Part shown: in pieces, positions 27,890-36,249 of the stretch | Layout of the letters: every line of letters begins with the position of its first letter | How positions within the stretch are numbered: the stretch's first letter is position 1 | Assembly (NCBI RefSeq): GCF_001202035.1 | Contig: NZ_LGHT01000044.1 | Location: 1-64,000 of the forward strand | Direction of reading: 5' to 3' | DNA length: 64,000 bases | DNA from: Pseudorhodobacter wandonensis | GTDB lineage: Bacteria; Pseudomonadota; Alphaproteobacteria; Rhodobacterales; Rhodobacteraceae | The notes under the pieces: generated by a model | The model's input: only the letters and a program-made list of their open reading frames with translations | The model's database searches: none | Told to the model about the DNA's origin: nothing | Translations under genes and position numbers: made by a program

Positions 27890-28663
27890 TTATCTCTCTT
27901 TCTTGTGGCCAGTTAATTTCGTTTCGGCGGCTTGCTGTGCCCGCATATCAGGTTCATTGGGATGACATTTCTGCGCCAGTCGAAACTGGCCCCGAACTGG
28001 TCGATGGTCCGATGCCATCGCTGCACGCGGGTCGGCAATCACGCCGCTTTCCAAGAGTGCAAATTCGTTGCTAAATGCCAATCTGTCCAAATGCAAAAAC
28101 GGTCGGCCTGCGGGAAATGTCGGGCCCGGGCTGTGAACATGCAACCAGCTTGGCATCGTTTCCAAACCCAACTGATCACGCCATTCATTATAATCGCCTG
28201 CAATGATGACCGGCCTGCGATCAAGTTTCATCATCTGTTCAGCGATAAACGCAATCTGCTTGCGGCGGTTGCGACGCAACAGGCCCAGATGAACTCCGAC
28301 GATGCGAACAGGTTCATTCGCAATTGTTAGGTCTACGATTACAGCGCCGCGCGGCTCCAACGCGGGCAAATCATAACGATAAATAGCATCAACGTGGATT
28401 TCCGGACGTTTCAGCACTGCAATACCGTGCCAACCAAGACCAACGCCGGTTGGGGTTAGATCGACGACTTCAAAGGGGCCAATCTTGCCTTGGTGGCTTG
28501 GTAGCGCGGCGGGGCGCGGGTGCATGCGAAAATCGGCCTCTTGCAACACAACCACATCGGCATCAAAGCCAGCGATTGCCTGAACAGTACGCAGTGGCCG
28601 CCGCCGAAAGTCGCGGCCAAGGCCTGCGCGAATGTTCCAGCTGACCAGTTTCAACTCGGTCAC
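27890..28663 (-). CDS. Endonuclease/exonuclease/phosphatase (EEP) family protein
   Basis: 257-residue member of the EEP fold family, metal-dependent phosphodiesterases acting on nucleic acids or phospholipids. Visible catalytic motifs: SWNIR, LQEAD, GVHLGLL, IIAGDYNEW, LDRLAF and SDHRPV, in the usual order. There is no signal peptide. It begins at a GTG (28663) preceded by AAGGTG. Being directly upstream of a phospholipase D-like gene suggests a role in lipid turnover, as proposed for the YbhP/ClsB pair; DNA substrates cannot be excluded. Confidence 0.88.
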   Translation of the reverse strand: MTELKLVSWNIRAGLGRDFRRRPLRTVQAIAGFDADVVVLQEADFRMHPRPAALPSHQGKIGPFEVVDLTPTGVGLGWHGIAVLKRPEIHVDAIYRYDLPALEPRGAVIVDLTIANEPVRIVGVHLGLLRRNRRKQIAFIAEQMMKLDRRPVIIAGDYNEWRDQLGLETMPSWLHVHSPGPTFPAGRPFLHLDRLAFSNEFALLESGVIADPRAAMASDHRPVRGQFRLAQKCHPNEPDMRAQQAAETKLTGHKKER

Positions 28664-28945
28664 AATAGTTCACCTTATATCTGTAACGGTGTCATTTTCG
28701 CCCGGCCACCCGCTTGCCACAACTTCAAACTGTCACAAAGCCTTGCGCATGGCAAAAGTTGCGGCAAATGCAATACGGAACATATTGCACCTGAATGGGC
28801 ACAACCTTTTGGCGATTTGTGCGATTGCAGGCAATGGACAAGCAGCAAGGCAGGACATACCGTTGTCATCAGACTTGGTAATATGGCTTGGCCCGTGTCT
28901 TATGATTTCCGCCATAAATGGCACTTGAATAGGGATACGTCGAAA

Positions 28946-29947
28946 ATGGTGCGTCAACCGCCGCCCGTTTCACAAAAACTCGTTGCGGTTGTCGTGACCT
29001 ATAACCGGCTGGCCCAGCTGCAAGTGACTGTGCCACGGTTGCTGGCGGCATTGGCCGAAGGTCTGGACCGCGTGATTGTGGTGGATAACGCCTCTACCGA
29101 TGGCACTGCCGACTGGCTTGCCGCCCAAGATCACCCGCGCCTTATTGTGCTGCGTTGTTCGGTTAACAGCGGGGGCGCTGGTGGCTTTGAACAAGGGATG
29201 CGCTTTGCCGTCGCGCAGTTTGACCCTGACTGGATTTTGGTCATGGATGATGATGCCCGCCCCCTTGTCGGCGCGGTTGAAACATTCCAGAGCGTTGACC
29301 GCAACGCAGCGATGGCCTGGGCTGCCGCAGTTTATCATACCGATGGGCGGATTTGTGACATGAACCGGCCAACGCTCAACCCGTTCTGGCACCGGGGTAT
29401 GGTGCTACGGACCCTGACAGCCGTGCTGCGGGGACAGGGGCGCGACGGATTTCATCTGAATGCTGCCGATTATGCGGGCACAGATTACAGGCCGGTCGAT
29501 AGCGGGTCGTTTGTCGGGCTGTTCATTTCGCGCAGGGCAATAAATACGGTGGGGTATCCGGATGGATCGCTCTTCATTTACGGCGATGATGTACTTTATT
29601 CGTTGGGTCTTCGGCAGGCAGGTGGCCAGATTTTGTTTGATCCCGCAATCCGGTTCGAGCATGATTTCACGACATTATCAGTGGGCGACCAGCGGTTTCG
29701 TCCGTTGTGGAAGGCCTATTACCATTTTCGCAATCTGTTGATGGTATACCGCTTGGCAGCTGGGCGGTGGTTCTGGTTGGTACTGCTTTTGATGGTGGTA
29801 AAATGGGTGCTCAAGGTACGTTTCTATTCTGGTGAGCGGGCGCGCTATCTGTTGTTGATTGGCCGCGCCATTCGCGATGGGGTAATGCAGCGCACAGATG
29901 TCGCGCATGACCGCGTGCTGAAATGGGCTGCACCCCGATGGCGCTAA
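28946..29947 (+). CDS. GT2 glycosyltransferase (GlfT1/rhamnosyltransferase-like)
   Basis: Glycosyltransferase of family 2 (333 aa). The GT-A fold opens with VAVVVTYNRLAQL and DNASTDGT, followed by the nucleotide/metal motif MDDDARP. A hydrophobic segment (about 268-290, WFWLVLLLMVVKW) suggests membrane association. The pattern resembles galactofuranosyl- and rhamnosyltransferases that build surface glycans, and a UDP-galactopyranose mutase gene lies 26 kb away in the same window. I place the start at the ATG at 28946; the open frame upstream overlaps the divergent EEP gene and is not GT-like. It converges with the capsule exporter permease gene 5 bp downstream. Confidence 0.85.
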   Translation: MVRQPPPVSQKLVAVVVTYNRLAQLQVTVPRLLAALAEGLDRVIVVDNASTDGTADWLAAQDHPRLIVLRCSVNSGGAGGFEQGMRFAVAQFDPDWILVMDDDARPLVGAVETFQSVDRNAAMAWAAAVYHTDGRICDMNRPTLNPFWHRGMVLRTLTAVLRGQGRDGFHLNAADYAGTDYRPVDSGSFVGLFISRRAINTVGYPDGSLFIYGDDVLYSLGLRQAGGQILFDPAIRFEHDFTTLSVGDQRFRPLWKAYYHFRNLLMVYRLAAGRWFWLVLLLMVVKWVLKVRFYSGERARYLLLIGRAIRDGVMQRTDVAHDRVLKWAAPRWR

Positions 29948-29952
29948 CCGGA

Positions 29953-30765
29953 TCAACGGTTCAGGATATCACGGTGAAACCGCCCCATCAGAACGATGCC
30001 CAAAAAGATGCAGATCATTGAGAACATCAACACATAGCTGATGCTGACATAAGAGGCCTCGTAGCTGCTGTAAAACCCGCGCCGCATCAAACCTGTGACA
30101 TGCATTAGCGGGTTATACCACAAGATCCCCTGTATGCTGCTTGGCATGCTTTCATACAGAAAAAGCACCCCCGAAATCAACATGAGGGGCCGCATAACGA
30201 TGCCCCATATCTGCATCCAGATGTCGAAAAGTCCAAACAGGACACAGTTCACTAGACCCACGCCCAAACCCAAAACCGCCGCCAAAGATACAGACAGCAC
30301 AATGGGCCCTATGTCCAAAAGCGTGCGGCTGTCTGCCATTATGACCAAACCTGCAAGAATAATTGCCATCACCAAAATCTCGGTCAAAAGGCCAAGGATA
30401 AAGCGCGCCAGAACAGCGTCCAGCCAAGTGACGGCGGGGTAAAACAGCAATGCACGTGAAAAGTTAATGCAGCGGCCTACGGCCGATCCAATATTGCCAT
30501 ACATCCCGAAGGGCAAAGACCCCGTTGCGAAAAACAATAGAAAACTAGTGCCGAGCGGCGGGGTACGCACAAGCAACGAAAAGCCAAAGCCCAGCGCGAT
30601 AATGCTACCCAGGGGTTCTAGCAATGCCCAAACATACCCCCCCGGCGAGCGCCCGTATCGCGTTGCCATTTCGCGCAGGATAAGGGCGGAAATGGCCCTG
30701 AACGTTGCAAAGCTACGGGTACAGCCCTGCGCTGGTTTGCTGATTTGGGCTGATCGAAGCAACAT
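29953..30765 (-). CDS. kpsM: Polysaccharide ABC exporter permease (KpsM/CtrC-like)
   Basis: Integral-membrane component (270 aa, six predicted helices) of an ABC-2 type exporter for capsular or similar polysaccharide. Characteristic features are the amphipathic N-terminal start with REMATRYGRSPGGYVWALLEP and the C-terminal YNPLMHVTGLMRRGFY. The matching ATPase (32065-32724) and periplasmic adaptor (30848-32053) are encoded divergently only 82 bp away, an unusual split of what is normally one co-directional unit. Confidence 0.9.
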   Translation of the reverse strand: MLLRSAQISKPAQGCTRSFATFRAISALILREMATRYGRSPGGYVWALLEPLGSIIALGFGFSLLVRTPPLGTSFLLFFATGSLPFGMYGNIGSAVGRCINFSRALLFYPAVTWLDAVLARFILGLLTEILVMAIILAGLVIMADSRTLLDIGPIVLSVSLAAVLGLGVGLVNCVLFGLFDIWMQIWGIVMRPLMLISGVLFLYESMPSSIQGILWYNPLMHVTGLMRRGFYSSYEASYVSISYVLMFSMICIFLGIVLMGRFHRDILNR

Positions 30766-30847
30766 TGCAGGCTATTCCAGTACTGGCATTCGTTATGGTA
30801 GTATGTAAATGTTGAAATACAACTGTAAATAGTCTTTTGGAAAAGCC
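30766..30847. promoter_or_regulatory. Divergent promoter region of the exporter genes
   Basis: This 82-bp AT-rich spacer must hold promoters for both the permease (minus) and the adaptor/ATPase (plus). TTGAAA at 30812 could be a -35 element, but no convincing -10 follows at the right distance. Confidence 0.4.
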
Positions 30848-32053
30848 ATGAACAAAATGACGCCGAAGGCCGAAGTGACTGACCGCCCGGCACCGGTTCT
30901 GCCGCCCGTCACACAGGCAAAGCCACCTGTGCGCAATGCGGTGCAATCGGCGCGGTTCCGACGTCGCCACTATGGTTTGGTCATGTCATTTCTGGCAATC
31001 GTATTGCTGCCGCTTTCCGCAATTGCGTTTTATCTTTGGGAGATTTCGCTAGATCAATACAGCTCACTTACCGGGTTTACAGTTCGCAAAGAGGAAGGGG
31101 CAGGCGCGTCTGCTTTGATGGGCGGTCTGGCAAGCATTACCGGTGGCTCGGTATCGTCGGACGGGGATATTCTGCACGAGTTCATCCTTAGCCAAGCCCT
31201 TGTGCAAAAGGTCGATGAAAACATTGGGTTGCGCGATTATTACAGCAGTTATCGTTCGCTTGATCCGGTTTTCGCGCTGAAGGAAAATGCAAGCATAGAA
31301 GATCTAGAGGAATATTGGCGCCAGATCGTAAAGCTCTCGTTTGATCGCAGCACCGGGTTGATGGAAATGCGGGTGCTGGCCTTTACGCCTGAAAAAGCCC
31401 GCGACATTGCCGTTGAAATCTTGCGGTTGAGTCAGGACATGATCAACGCCCTGAATGAACAATCGCGTGCCGATGCGATGCGCTATGCGCGACAAGACCT
31501 TGATGACGCGGTTGTTCAGCTAAAGCAGGCGCGCGAAGCGCTAACGGCCTTTCGGTCCAAAAACCAGATCGTCGATCCGGCCTCAGATCTTCGCGGGCGG
31601 ATGGGTGTGATGAACAATTTGCAGCAACAATTGGCGCAATCATTGATTGAGCTGGATTTGCTGACGGGCGTCACCAGCGAAAACAACCCGCGGCTAAGCC
31701 AGGCCGAACGGCTGATCAGCGTCATTCGCCAACGCATTGCGAATGAGCGCAAAGACCTATCCTCGAATGGCGAAGGCAGTGATTATCCCGCGCTGATCGC
31801 CGAATACGAAGGTCTGACCGTAGACAGCAATTTCGCCGAAGAAAGTTACCGCGCGGCGCGGGCAGCGCTTGACATTGCGCGGGCAAATGCCTCGCGGCAA
31901 AGCCGGTATCTGGCCACCTATATTGCACCCACCTTGGCCCAAACCAGCGAGTACCCGCGCCGTTGGGTGATCTTTGGTCTGGCAGGGCTGTTTCTATTGC
32001 TTGGCTGGGCAAGCATGACGCTGATTTACTATTCCATTCGCGACCGAAGCTGA
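30848..32053 (+). CDS. kpsE: Capsule export periplasmic adaptor (KpsE/CtrB/BexC-like)
   Basis: Inner-membrane polysaccharide co-polymerase-type protein (401 aa) bridging the ABC exporter and an outer-membrane channel. It has a cytoplasmic N-terminus rich in Pro/Ala, one TM helix at about residues 48-70, a long periplasmic part with coiled-coil character (about 190-300) and a second TM helix near the C-terminus (about 375-395). LDQYSSLTGFTVRKEE after TM1 is typical of the family. The ATPase start lies 12 bases downstream. No KpsD/CtrA channel gene is in the window. Confidence 0.88.
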   Translation: MNKMTPKAEVTDRPAPVLPPVTQAKPPVRNAVQSARFRRRHYGLVMSFLAIVLLPLSAIAFYLWEISLDQYSSLTGFTVRKEEGAGASALMGGLASITGGSVSSDGDILHEFILSQALVQKVDENIGLRDYYSSYRSLDPVFALKENASIEDLEEYWRQIVKLSFDRSTGLMEMRVLAFTPEKARDIAVEILRLSQDMINALNEQSRADAMRYARQDLDDAVVQLKQAREALTAFRSKNQIVDPASDLRGRMGVMNNLQQQLAQSLIELDLLTGVTSENNPRLSQAERLISVIRQRIANERKDLSSNGEGSDYPALIAEYEGLTVDSNFAEESYRAARAALDIARANASRQSRYLATYIAPTLAQTSEYPRRWVIFGLAGLFLLLGWASMTLIYYSIRDRS

Positions 32054-32064
32054 CAGGTCTGCAG

Positions 32065-32724
32065 ATGATAAGGTTTGAAAATCTGACCAAAAGCTATTGG
32101 GTGCAGGGCCGTCAGAAAATTGTCATAGATGGACTGAATATCGAACTGCCAACCGGTAAGTCGTTGGCGTTGCTGGGGTTAAATGGCGCCGGAAAAACAA
32201 CCCTGATGCAGTTGATTGCGGGCACGATGCGGCCCGACAAAGGGCGGGTGGTGTCGGATGGCACAATCTCTTGGCCCGTTGGGTTTGGGGGGTCGTTCCA
32301 CCCCGACCTTACCGGTGCGCAAAATATCCGTTTTATTGCAAGGGTTTACGGTGTGGACAGTGATGAACTGATCGCATTTGTCGAAGAATTCGCTGATTTG
32401 GGGAAACATTTTGCCATGCCGGTGCGCAGTTATTCCTCGGGGATGAAATCGCGCCTGACATTCGGGGCGTCATTCGGCATTCAATTCGATACATATCTGG
32501 TTGACGAGGTGACAGCGGTCGGTGACGCCGCATTTCGCCGCAAAAGCCAAGCCTTGTTCCAAGAGCGCATGAAAACATCAAGCGCCATTCTTGTGACCCA
32601 TGAAATGGCGCAGGTGCGCAGCTTTTGCGATGCGGCCATTTTGCTGGAAGACGGGCACCTGACCTATTTCGAAGATGTAGATAAGGCCATCCACGCACAT
32701 TTGGCCACCATCGACCGAAGTTGA
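32065..32724 (+). CDS. kpsT: Polysaccharide ABC exporter ATPase (KpsT/CtrD-like)
   Basis: ATP-binding subunit (219 aa, the usual KpsT length) that powers glycan export with the KpsM-like permease. Walker A is GLNGAGKTTLMQ, the signature YSSGMKSRL, Walker B TYLVDEVTAVGD, and the switch histidine is in VTHEM. The start is the ATG at 32065, giving MIRFENLTKSYW; longer frames upstream overlap the adaptor gene. It is translated 12 bases after the adaptor. Confidence 0.93.
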   Translation: MIRFENLTKSYWVQGRQKIVIDGLNIELPTGKSLALLGLNGAGKTTLMQLIAGTMRPDKGRVVSDGTISWPVGFGGSFHPDLTGAQNIRFIARVYGVDSDELIAFVEEFADLGKHFAMPVRSYSSGMKSRLTFGASFGIQFDTYLVDEVTAVGDAAFRRKSQALFQERMKTSSAILVTHEMAQVRSFCDAAILLEDGHLTYFEDVDKAIHAHLATIDRS

Positions 32725-32816
32725 CCCGCGCACCGCAGGCCAAGAAGCCCGCTGATCCATAAAATGCCACCACCCCTTTTACCAATACCCAACTGCGCGA
32801 ATAGGAACCTCTGTCA

Positions 32817-33533
32817 ATGAAACGCTTTGTGATTTTGGGACTGCCGCGCAGCGGAACAACCTATTTGATGAGCCTGCTAAACGCGCATCCCGATGTGATC
32901 TGCGCAGGCGAGCACTTCAATCCTTACGCTGTGATTGATGACAAGGAAGACGACAGCCATGCCGCCGTGCTGGGGCGAGACAAGGATCCGGTCGGCCATA
33001 TGCACCGTTTTTTTGAAAACGCCGCCGCGCGGGGCGCGTTCAGTGGCGGCTTTAAATTCATGATCGGTCACAATCTGAAAGTTCTTCAAGAACTGGCTGC
33101 CGACCCTGAGTTGTCCATCATCTATGTCTGGCGAGAGAATAGGCTGGCGCAGGTATCATCCTTGATCAAAGCCTTTCAAAGCAAGAAATGGGCCCAGACC
33201 AAGGCTGACGCGCATATTCAGCGCAAGATCGTTGCCACTCCGCGCCAGATCAGCCACCGCTGGCATGAATATGCAACTTTCGACCATTTGATTGCATTGT
33301 GGTTGGCGGGGCTTCCTAACCCCAAAGTCACCTATGAATATTGCGATCTGTTCAAACCGGGTTTCGAAGAATTGATCTGCGGTTTTTTAGAGGTCAAACA
33401 CCATAGGAGAATGAAAAGTGCGTTGGTCAAGCAGGGCAGCAACGCGATCGAGGATCGGTTCGAAGACCCGCGTCCAATCCGCTACTATTTCAATCAAATC
33501 GGTCTGGGAAGTTGGTTGGAGACCGAAATTTGA
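32817..33533 (+). CDS. Sulfotransferase (PAPS-dependent, NodH/Stf0-like)
   Basis: 238-residue sulfotransferase-fold protein. The 5'-phosphosulfate loop is seen at the N-terminus (ILGLPRSGTTYLMSLL) and the 3'-phosphate-binding segment as YVWRENRLAQVSSLIKAF. It would transfer sulfate from PAPS to a sugar hydroxyl. Its place between the exporter ATPase and a glycosyltransferase suggests that it modifies the exported polysaccharide or its precursor. The end overlaps the probable TTG start of the next gene (TTGA). Confidence 0.85.
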   Translation: MKRFVILGLPRSGTTYLMSLLNAHPDVICAGEHFNPYAVIDDKEDDSHAAVLGRDKDPVGHMHRFFENAAARGAFSGGFKFMIGHNLKVLQELAADPELSIIYVWRENRLAQVSSLIKAFQSKKWAQTKADAHIQRKIVATPRQISHRWHEYATFDHLIALWLAGLPNPKVTYEYCDLFKPGFEELICGFLEVKHHRRMKSALVKQGSNAIEDRFEDPRPIRYYFNQIGLGSWLETEI

Positions 33534-35065
33534 ACCGACCTTTGCGGATCCTGTATTATAACTGGGTCGATTATCTGGATGTCGAAGGGCGCGGCGGCGG
33601 CGTTGCTGTTTACCAACGCAATATCATTGAGGAGCTAGGGGCACAGAGCGGTATAGAGGCTTTTTTCCTATCGGCAGGCCTTAGTTATGACTTGCCTTTC
33701 TGTGCACCGCGCTGGGAAGCCGTGCGCCACGGGCCCGAAAGGAACCGACATCGCCGGTATGAAATTGTCAACTCCGGTATATTGGCGCCGGCGCATAGCA
33801 GCTTTGGTGATCCGGCGCAGGTATCGCACCCGCCGACCCGAGAGGCATTCTTCGACTTTGTCGCGCAGACGGGCCCTTATGATGTGATCCATTTCAACAA
33901 CCTCGAAGGGTTGCCCGCCGAGGTGCTGACAATAAAAAGCCGGTATCCGCAGACGAAGGTTATTTTGTCGCTGCACAACTATTATCCGATCTGTTCACAA
34001 GTGAATTTGTGGGTAAATGAAAGTCAGACCTGCGAGGATTTTCAGGGCGGTGCGCGGTGCATGACATGTTTGCCCTATCAGCGCGATGCGCAGGCGGTAC
34101 GCCTTTCCTATGGAATATCATATCGCATGCGATGTGCGGGAATGCGGCCTGGCACGCTGGCATATGATGTCATGTTCAGGGGCGTTCGGGCGTTTGGCCG
34201 GCGCGGCGCGCATGCCTTTCGTTGGCTTAGGCAAATGCGGCAACGCAACGCCCTGACGCCTGCCCCAAATTCAAAAGCTGCAGCAGAGCTGGCAGCGGCC
34301 TTTGCGACGCGCCGCAGTGATATGACCGCCCTGATCAACAGCCATTGTGACCAGGTGCTGTGTGTCTCAAATGCCGTGCGTGTATTGGCGCATCGCTATG
34401 GAATCTCGCCAGAGCGAACCCGCACAAGCTACATCGGAACCCTTGCGGCAAACACGACCAGCGGTACATCTGGACCAAAAGCAACAGTCTTTACGCCTGA
34501 GAAAAGCATCCTCACATTAGGCTATTTGGGCTATATGCGCCGCGACAAGGGCTTTTACTTCTTGCTTGACGCGCTAGAGGCATTGCCGGTTTCGATTGCC
34601 ACGCGCATCCGCATCGTTATCGCGGCCCGCGCCGCCGATCAAACGACAATGGCGCGCGTCTACCGTCTAAAGGATCACTTGGCAGGTGTGATTTATCACG
34701 ACGGTTATACCCATGCAGAATTGGAAACTGTATTGGCGCCTGTAGATGTGGGTTTAATACCCGTACTCTGGCACGACAACCTGCCGCAAGTGGCAATAGA
34801 AATGCATGCGCGGAAAATTCCCTTGCTGACCGCCGCGATGGGCGGTGCCCCGGAATTGGGAAATTGCGCCGATATGGTCTTTGCGCCCGGTGATATTGGC
34901 GGTTTTACCAATCGCATACAGGCCCTTTTGGCAGGGCAAATTGATATGGAATCCTATTGGCGCGGCGCTATGACCCCGAGGTCGGTAAAGGACCATGTTG
35001 CCGATTTATTAAAGATCTACCGCGGCCAAGATCCCGCAGCCCGATCTGCACCAGTAAAAACCTGA
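33530..35065 (+). CDS. Glycosyltransferase, GT4-like (GT-B fold)
   Basis: 511-residue glycosyltransferase with two Rossmann-like halves. N-terminal part: LRILYYNWVDYLDVEGRGGG and VIHFNNLEGLPAEV. C-terminal part: TLGYLGYMRRDKGFYFLLDAL, typical of the GT4 donor-binding domain, and later GLIPVLWHDNLPQVAIEMHA in place of the usual EGFG-x-xxxEA region. A Cys-containing insertion (CEDFQGGARCMTCLP) sits near residue 170-190. I prefer the TTG at 33530, which overlaps the previous stop as TTGA and has GGAG 8 bases upstream; a TTG at 33512 is also open. It is last in the plus-strand capsule run. Confidence 0.82.
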   Translation: MNRPLRILYYNWVDYLDVEGRGGGVAVYQRNIIEELGAQSGIEAFFLSAGLSYDLPFCAPRWEAVRHGPERNRHRRYEIVNSGILAPAHSSFGDPAQVSHPPTREAFFDFVAQTGPYDVIHFNNLEGLPAEVLTIKSRYPQTKVILSLHNYYPICSQVNLWVNESQTCEDFQGGARCMTCLPYQRDAQAVRLSYGISYRMRCAGMRPGTLAYDVMFRGVRAFGRRGAHAFRWLRQMRQRNALTPAPNSKAAAELAAAFATRRSDMTALINSHCDQVLCVSNAVRVLAHRYGISPERTRTSYIGTLAANTTSGTSGPKATVFTPEKSILTLGYLGYMRRDKGFYFLLDALEALPVSIATRIRIVIAARAADQTTMARVYRLKDHLAGVIYHDGYTHAELETVLAPVDVGLIPVLWHDNLPQVAIEMHARKIPLLTAAMGGAPELGNCADMVFAPGDIGGFTNRIQALLAGQIDMESYWRGAMTPRSVKDHVADLLKIYRGQDPAARSAPVKT

Positions 35066-35086
35066 TCGCTAAACTGGCAGATTTGA

Positions 35087-36142
35087 TCAAAGCCGGATCG
35101 AAGGTGCAGGCCCACAAGAGCCGCGCTGAACAAGCCGGCACGCAAATTCTATCCGGCGGGCGGGCATTGCGGGGCCGCTGCGCACATCTCGGATCAGATC
35201 AACTGCCGCCGCGCCGATTTCGCGCATCGGCATCGCAACGGCGCTAAGTGGCGGCTGCAAGAAAGCGCCTTGCGGCAAGCCGTCCATGCCCAAAACCGAA
35301 ACATCGTCGGGCACGGAAAGGCCGTGCGATTGCAACGCCTGCATTGCCCCTTGGGCCAGTACATCCCCCGCGCAAACAATTGCGGTGAAATCACAGCCTT
35401 GACGCGCAATGCGTTCATGAATGGCTTGGGCCGCAAGGTTTGGCAGCCAGTCGCTAACCTCGATGACCAAGGACGGATCATAGTCACGGCCGCGCGGGAA
35501 CATGCGGTCGCGCCAACCTTCGAACCGGCGCTCAATCGTGCGGCGTCCGCGCCGCATCAGGAACAGGATGCGCTGATGGCCAAGGCCGATCAGATAGTCC
35601 GTGGCCAGCGCCCCGGCTGCACGGTTTGAAGGAGCGACCGAACTGAACTGCATCGATGGATCATCACCGTTCAGCAACACCACCGGCTTTGGAAACCCGC
35701 GTGCGGCGGCAAGGATTTGCTCATCATCAAGGGTCAAAAACAGCACGCCGACGATGTTAGGGTCTTCTGCAGCTTTGGCCAAAACCTCTTGCTCTTGTTC
35801 GGTTGATGCGATCGCCTGCGTGGTCACTGACGCCCGAAGCAGCTTGGCGTGATCTTCAATCCCCTGCATCACGTTTAGCGTGAACTGGCTGCGGGCAAAA
35901 TCTTCCATCGCGGCCGCACTGGCCAGAACCAGAATACTTTGACCCGCCATCGTAGAGGGCAAGGCATAGCTGAAATCCTGAGCCGCGCGCTGAATGCGTT
36001 CTATCAGGTCGGGGCGCACCCCGGCCTCGCCTGACAGGGCGCGCGATACCGTTGCAATAGAGACATTGCAGGCCTCGGCAAGATCGGCAAGCCGGACACG
36101 TCGGCTTGCTTTGGCCTTCTTTGCTTTGGGTGTCGCTGTCAT
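35087..36142 (-). CDS. LacI-family transcriptional regulator of the uronate operon
   Basis: DNA-binding repressor (351 aa). The HTH is near the N-terminus (VRLADLAEACNVSIATVSRAL, residues about 18-40) with the hinge following, then a periplasmic-binding-protein-like effector domain (about 65-345). It is divergent from the GH105/kduI operon, across a 107-bp gap containing a palindrome, so it very probably represses that operon and responds to a sugar intermediate. The ATG at 36142 is preceded by AGAGG; a TTG two codons earlier is less likely. Confidence 0.92.
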   Translation of the reverse strand: MTATPKAKKAKASRRVRLADLAEACNVSIATVSRALSGEAGVRPDLIERIQRAAQDFSYALPSTMAGQSILVLASAAAMEDFARSQFTLNVMQGIEDHAKLLRASVTTQAIASTEQEQEVLAKAAEDPNIVGVLFLTLDDEQILAAARGFPKPVVLLNGDDPSMQFSSVAPSNRAAGALATDYLIGLGHQRILFLMRRGRRTIERRFEGWRDRMFPRGRDYDPSLVIEVSDWLPNLAAQAIHERIARQGCDFTAIVCAGDVLAQGAMQALQSHGLSVPDDVSVLGMDGLPQGAFLQPPLSAVAMPMREIGAAAVDLIRDVRSGPAMPARRIEFACRLVQRGSCGPAPSIRL

Positions 36143-36249
36143 TTCCAAGCCTCTGCCGTAGGGATTTCTGCAAAAAATTTACACATTGCACAAATAATTT
36201 TCTCAAGCAATCGTATTGCTCATTGGTCGCGACCTTGGGAGGGGGGCAG
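36143..36249. promoter_or_regulatory. Divergent promoter/operator region, LacI regulator / GH105 operon
   Basis: AT-rich spacer. On the minus strand TTGAGA, a 17-bp spacer and TGTAAA form a plausible regulator promoter. On the plus strand TTGCAC at 36186 may be a -35 element. The palindrome at 36206-36220 overlaps both, as expected for an autoregulated LacI-type switch. A strong GGGAGGGGGG ribosome-binding site precedes 36250. Confidence 0.5.
36206..36220. promoter_or_regulatory. Candidate LacI-type operator
   Basis: Inverted repeat AGCAAT-CGT-ATTGCT, 6-bp perfect arms around CGT, located between the divergent regulator and operon genes. Position and symmetry fit a LacI-family operator. No second copy was noticed in the intergenic region. 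Confidence 0.55.
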
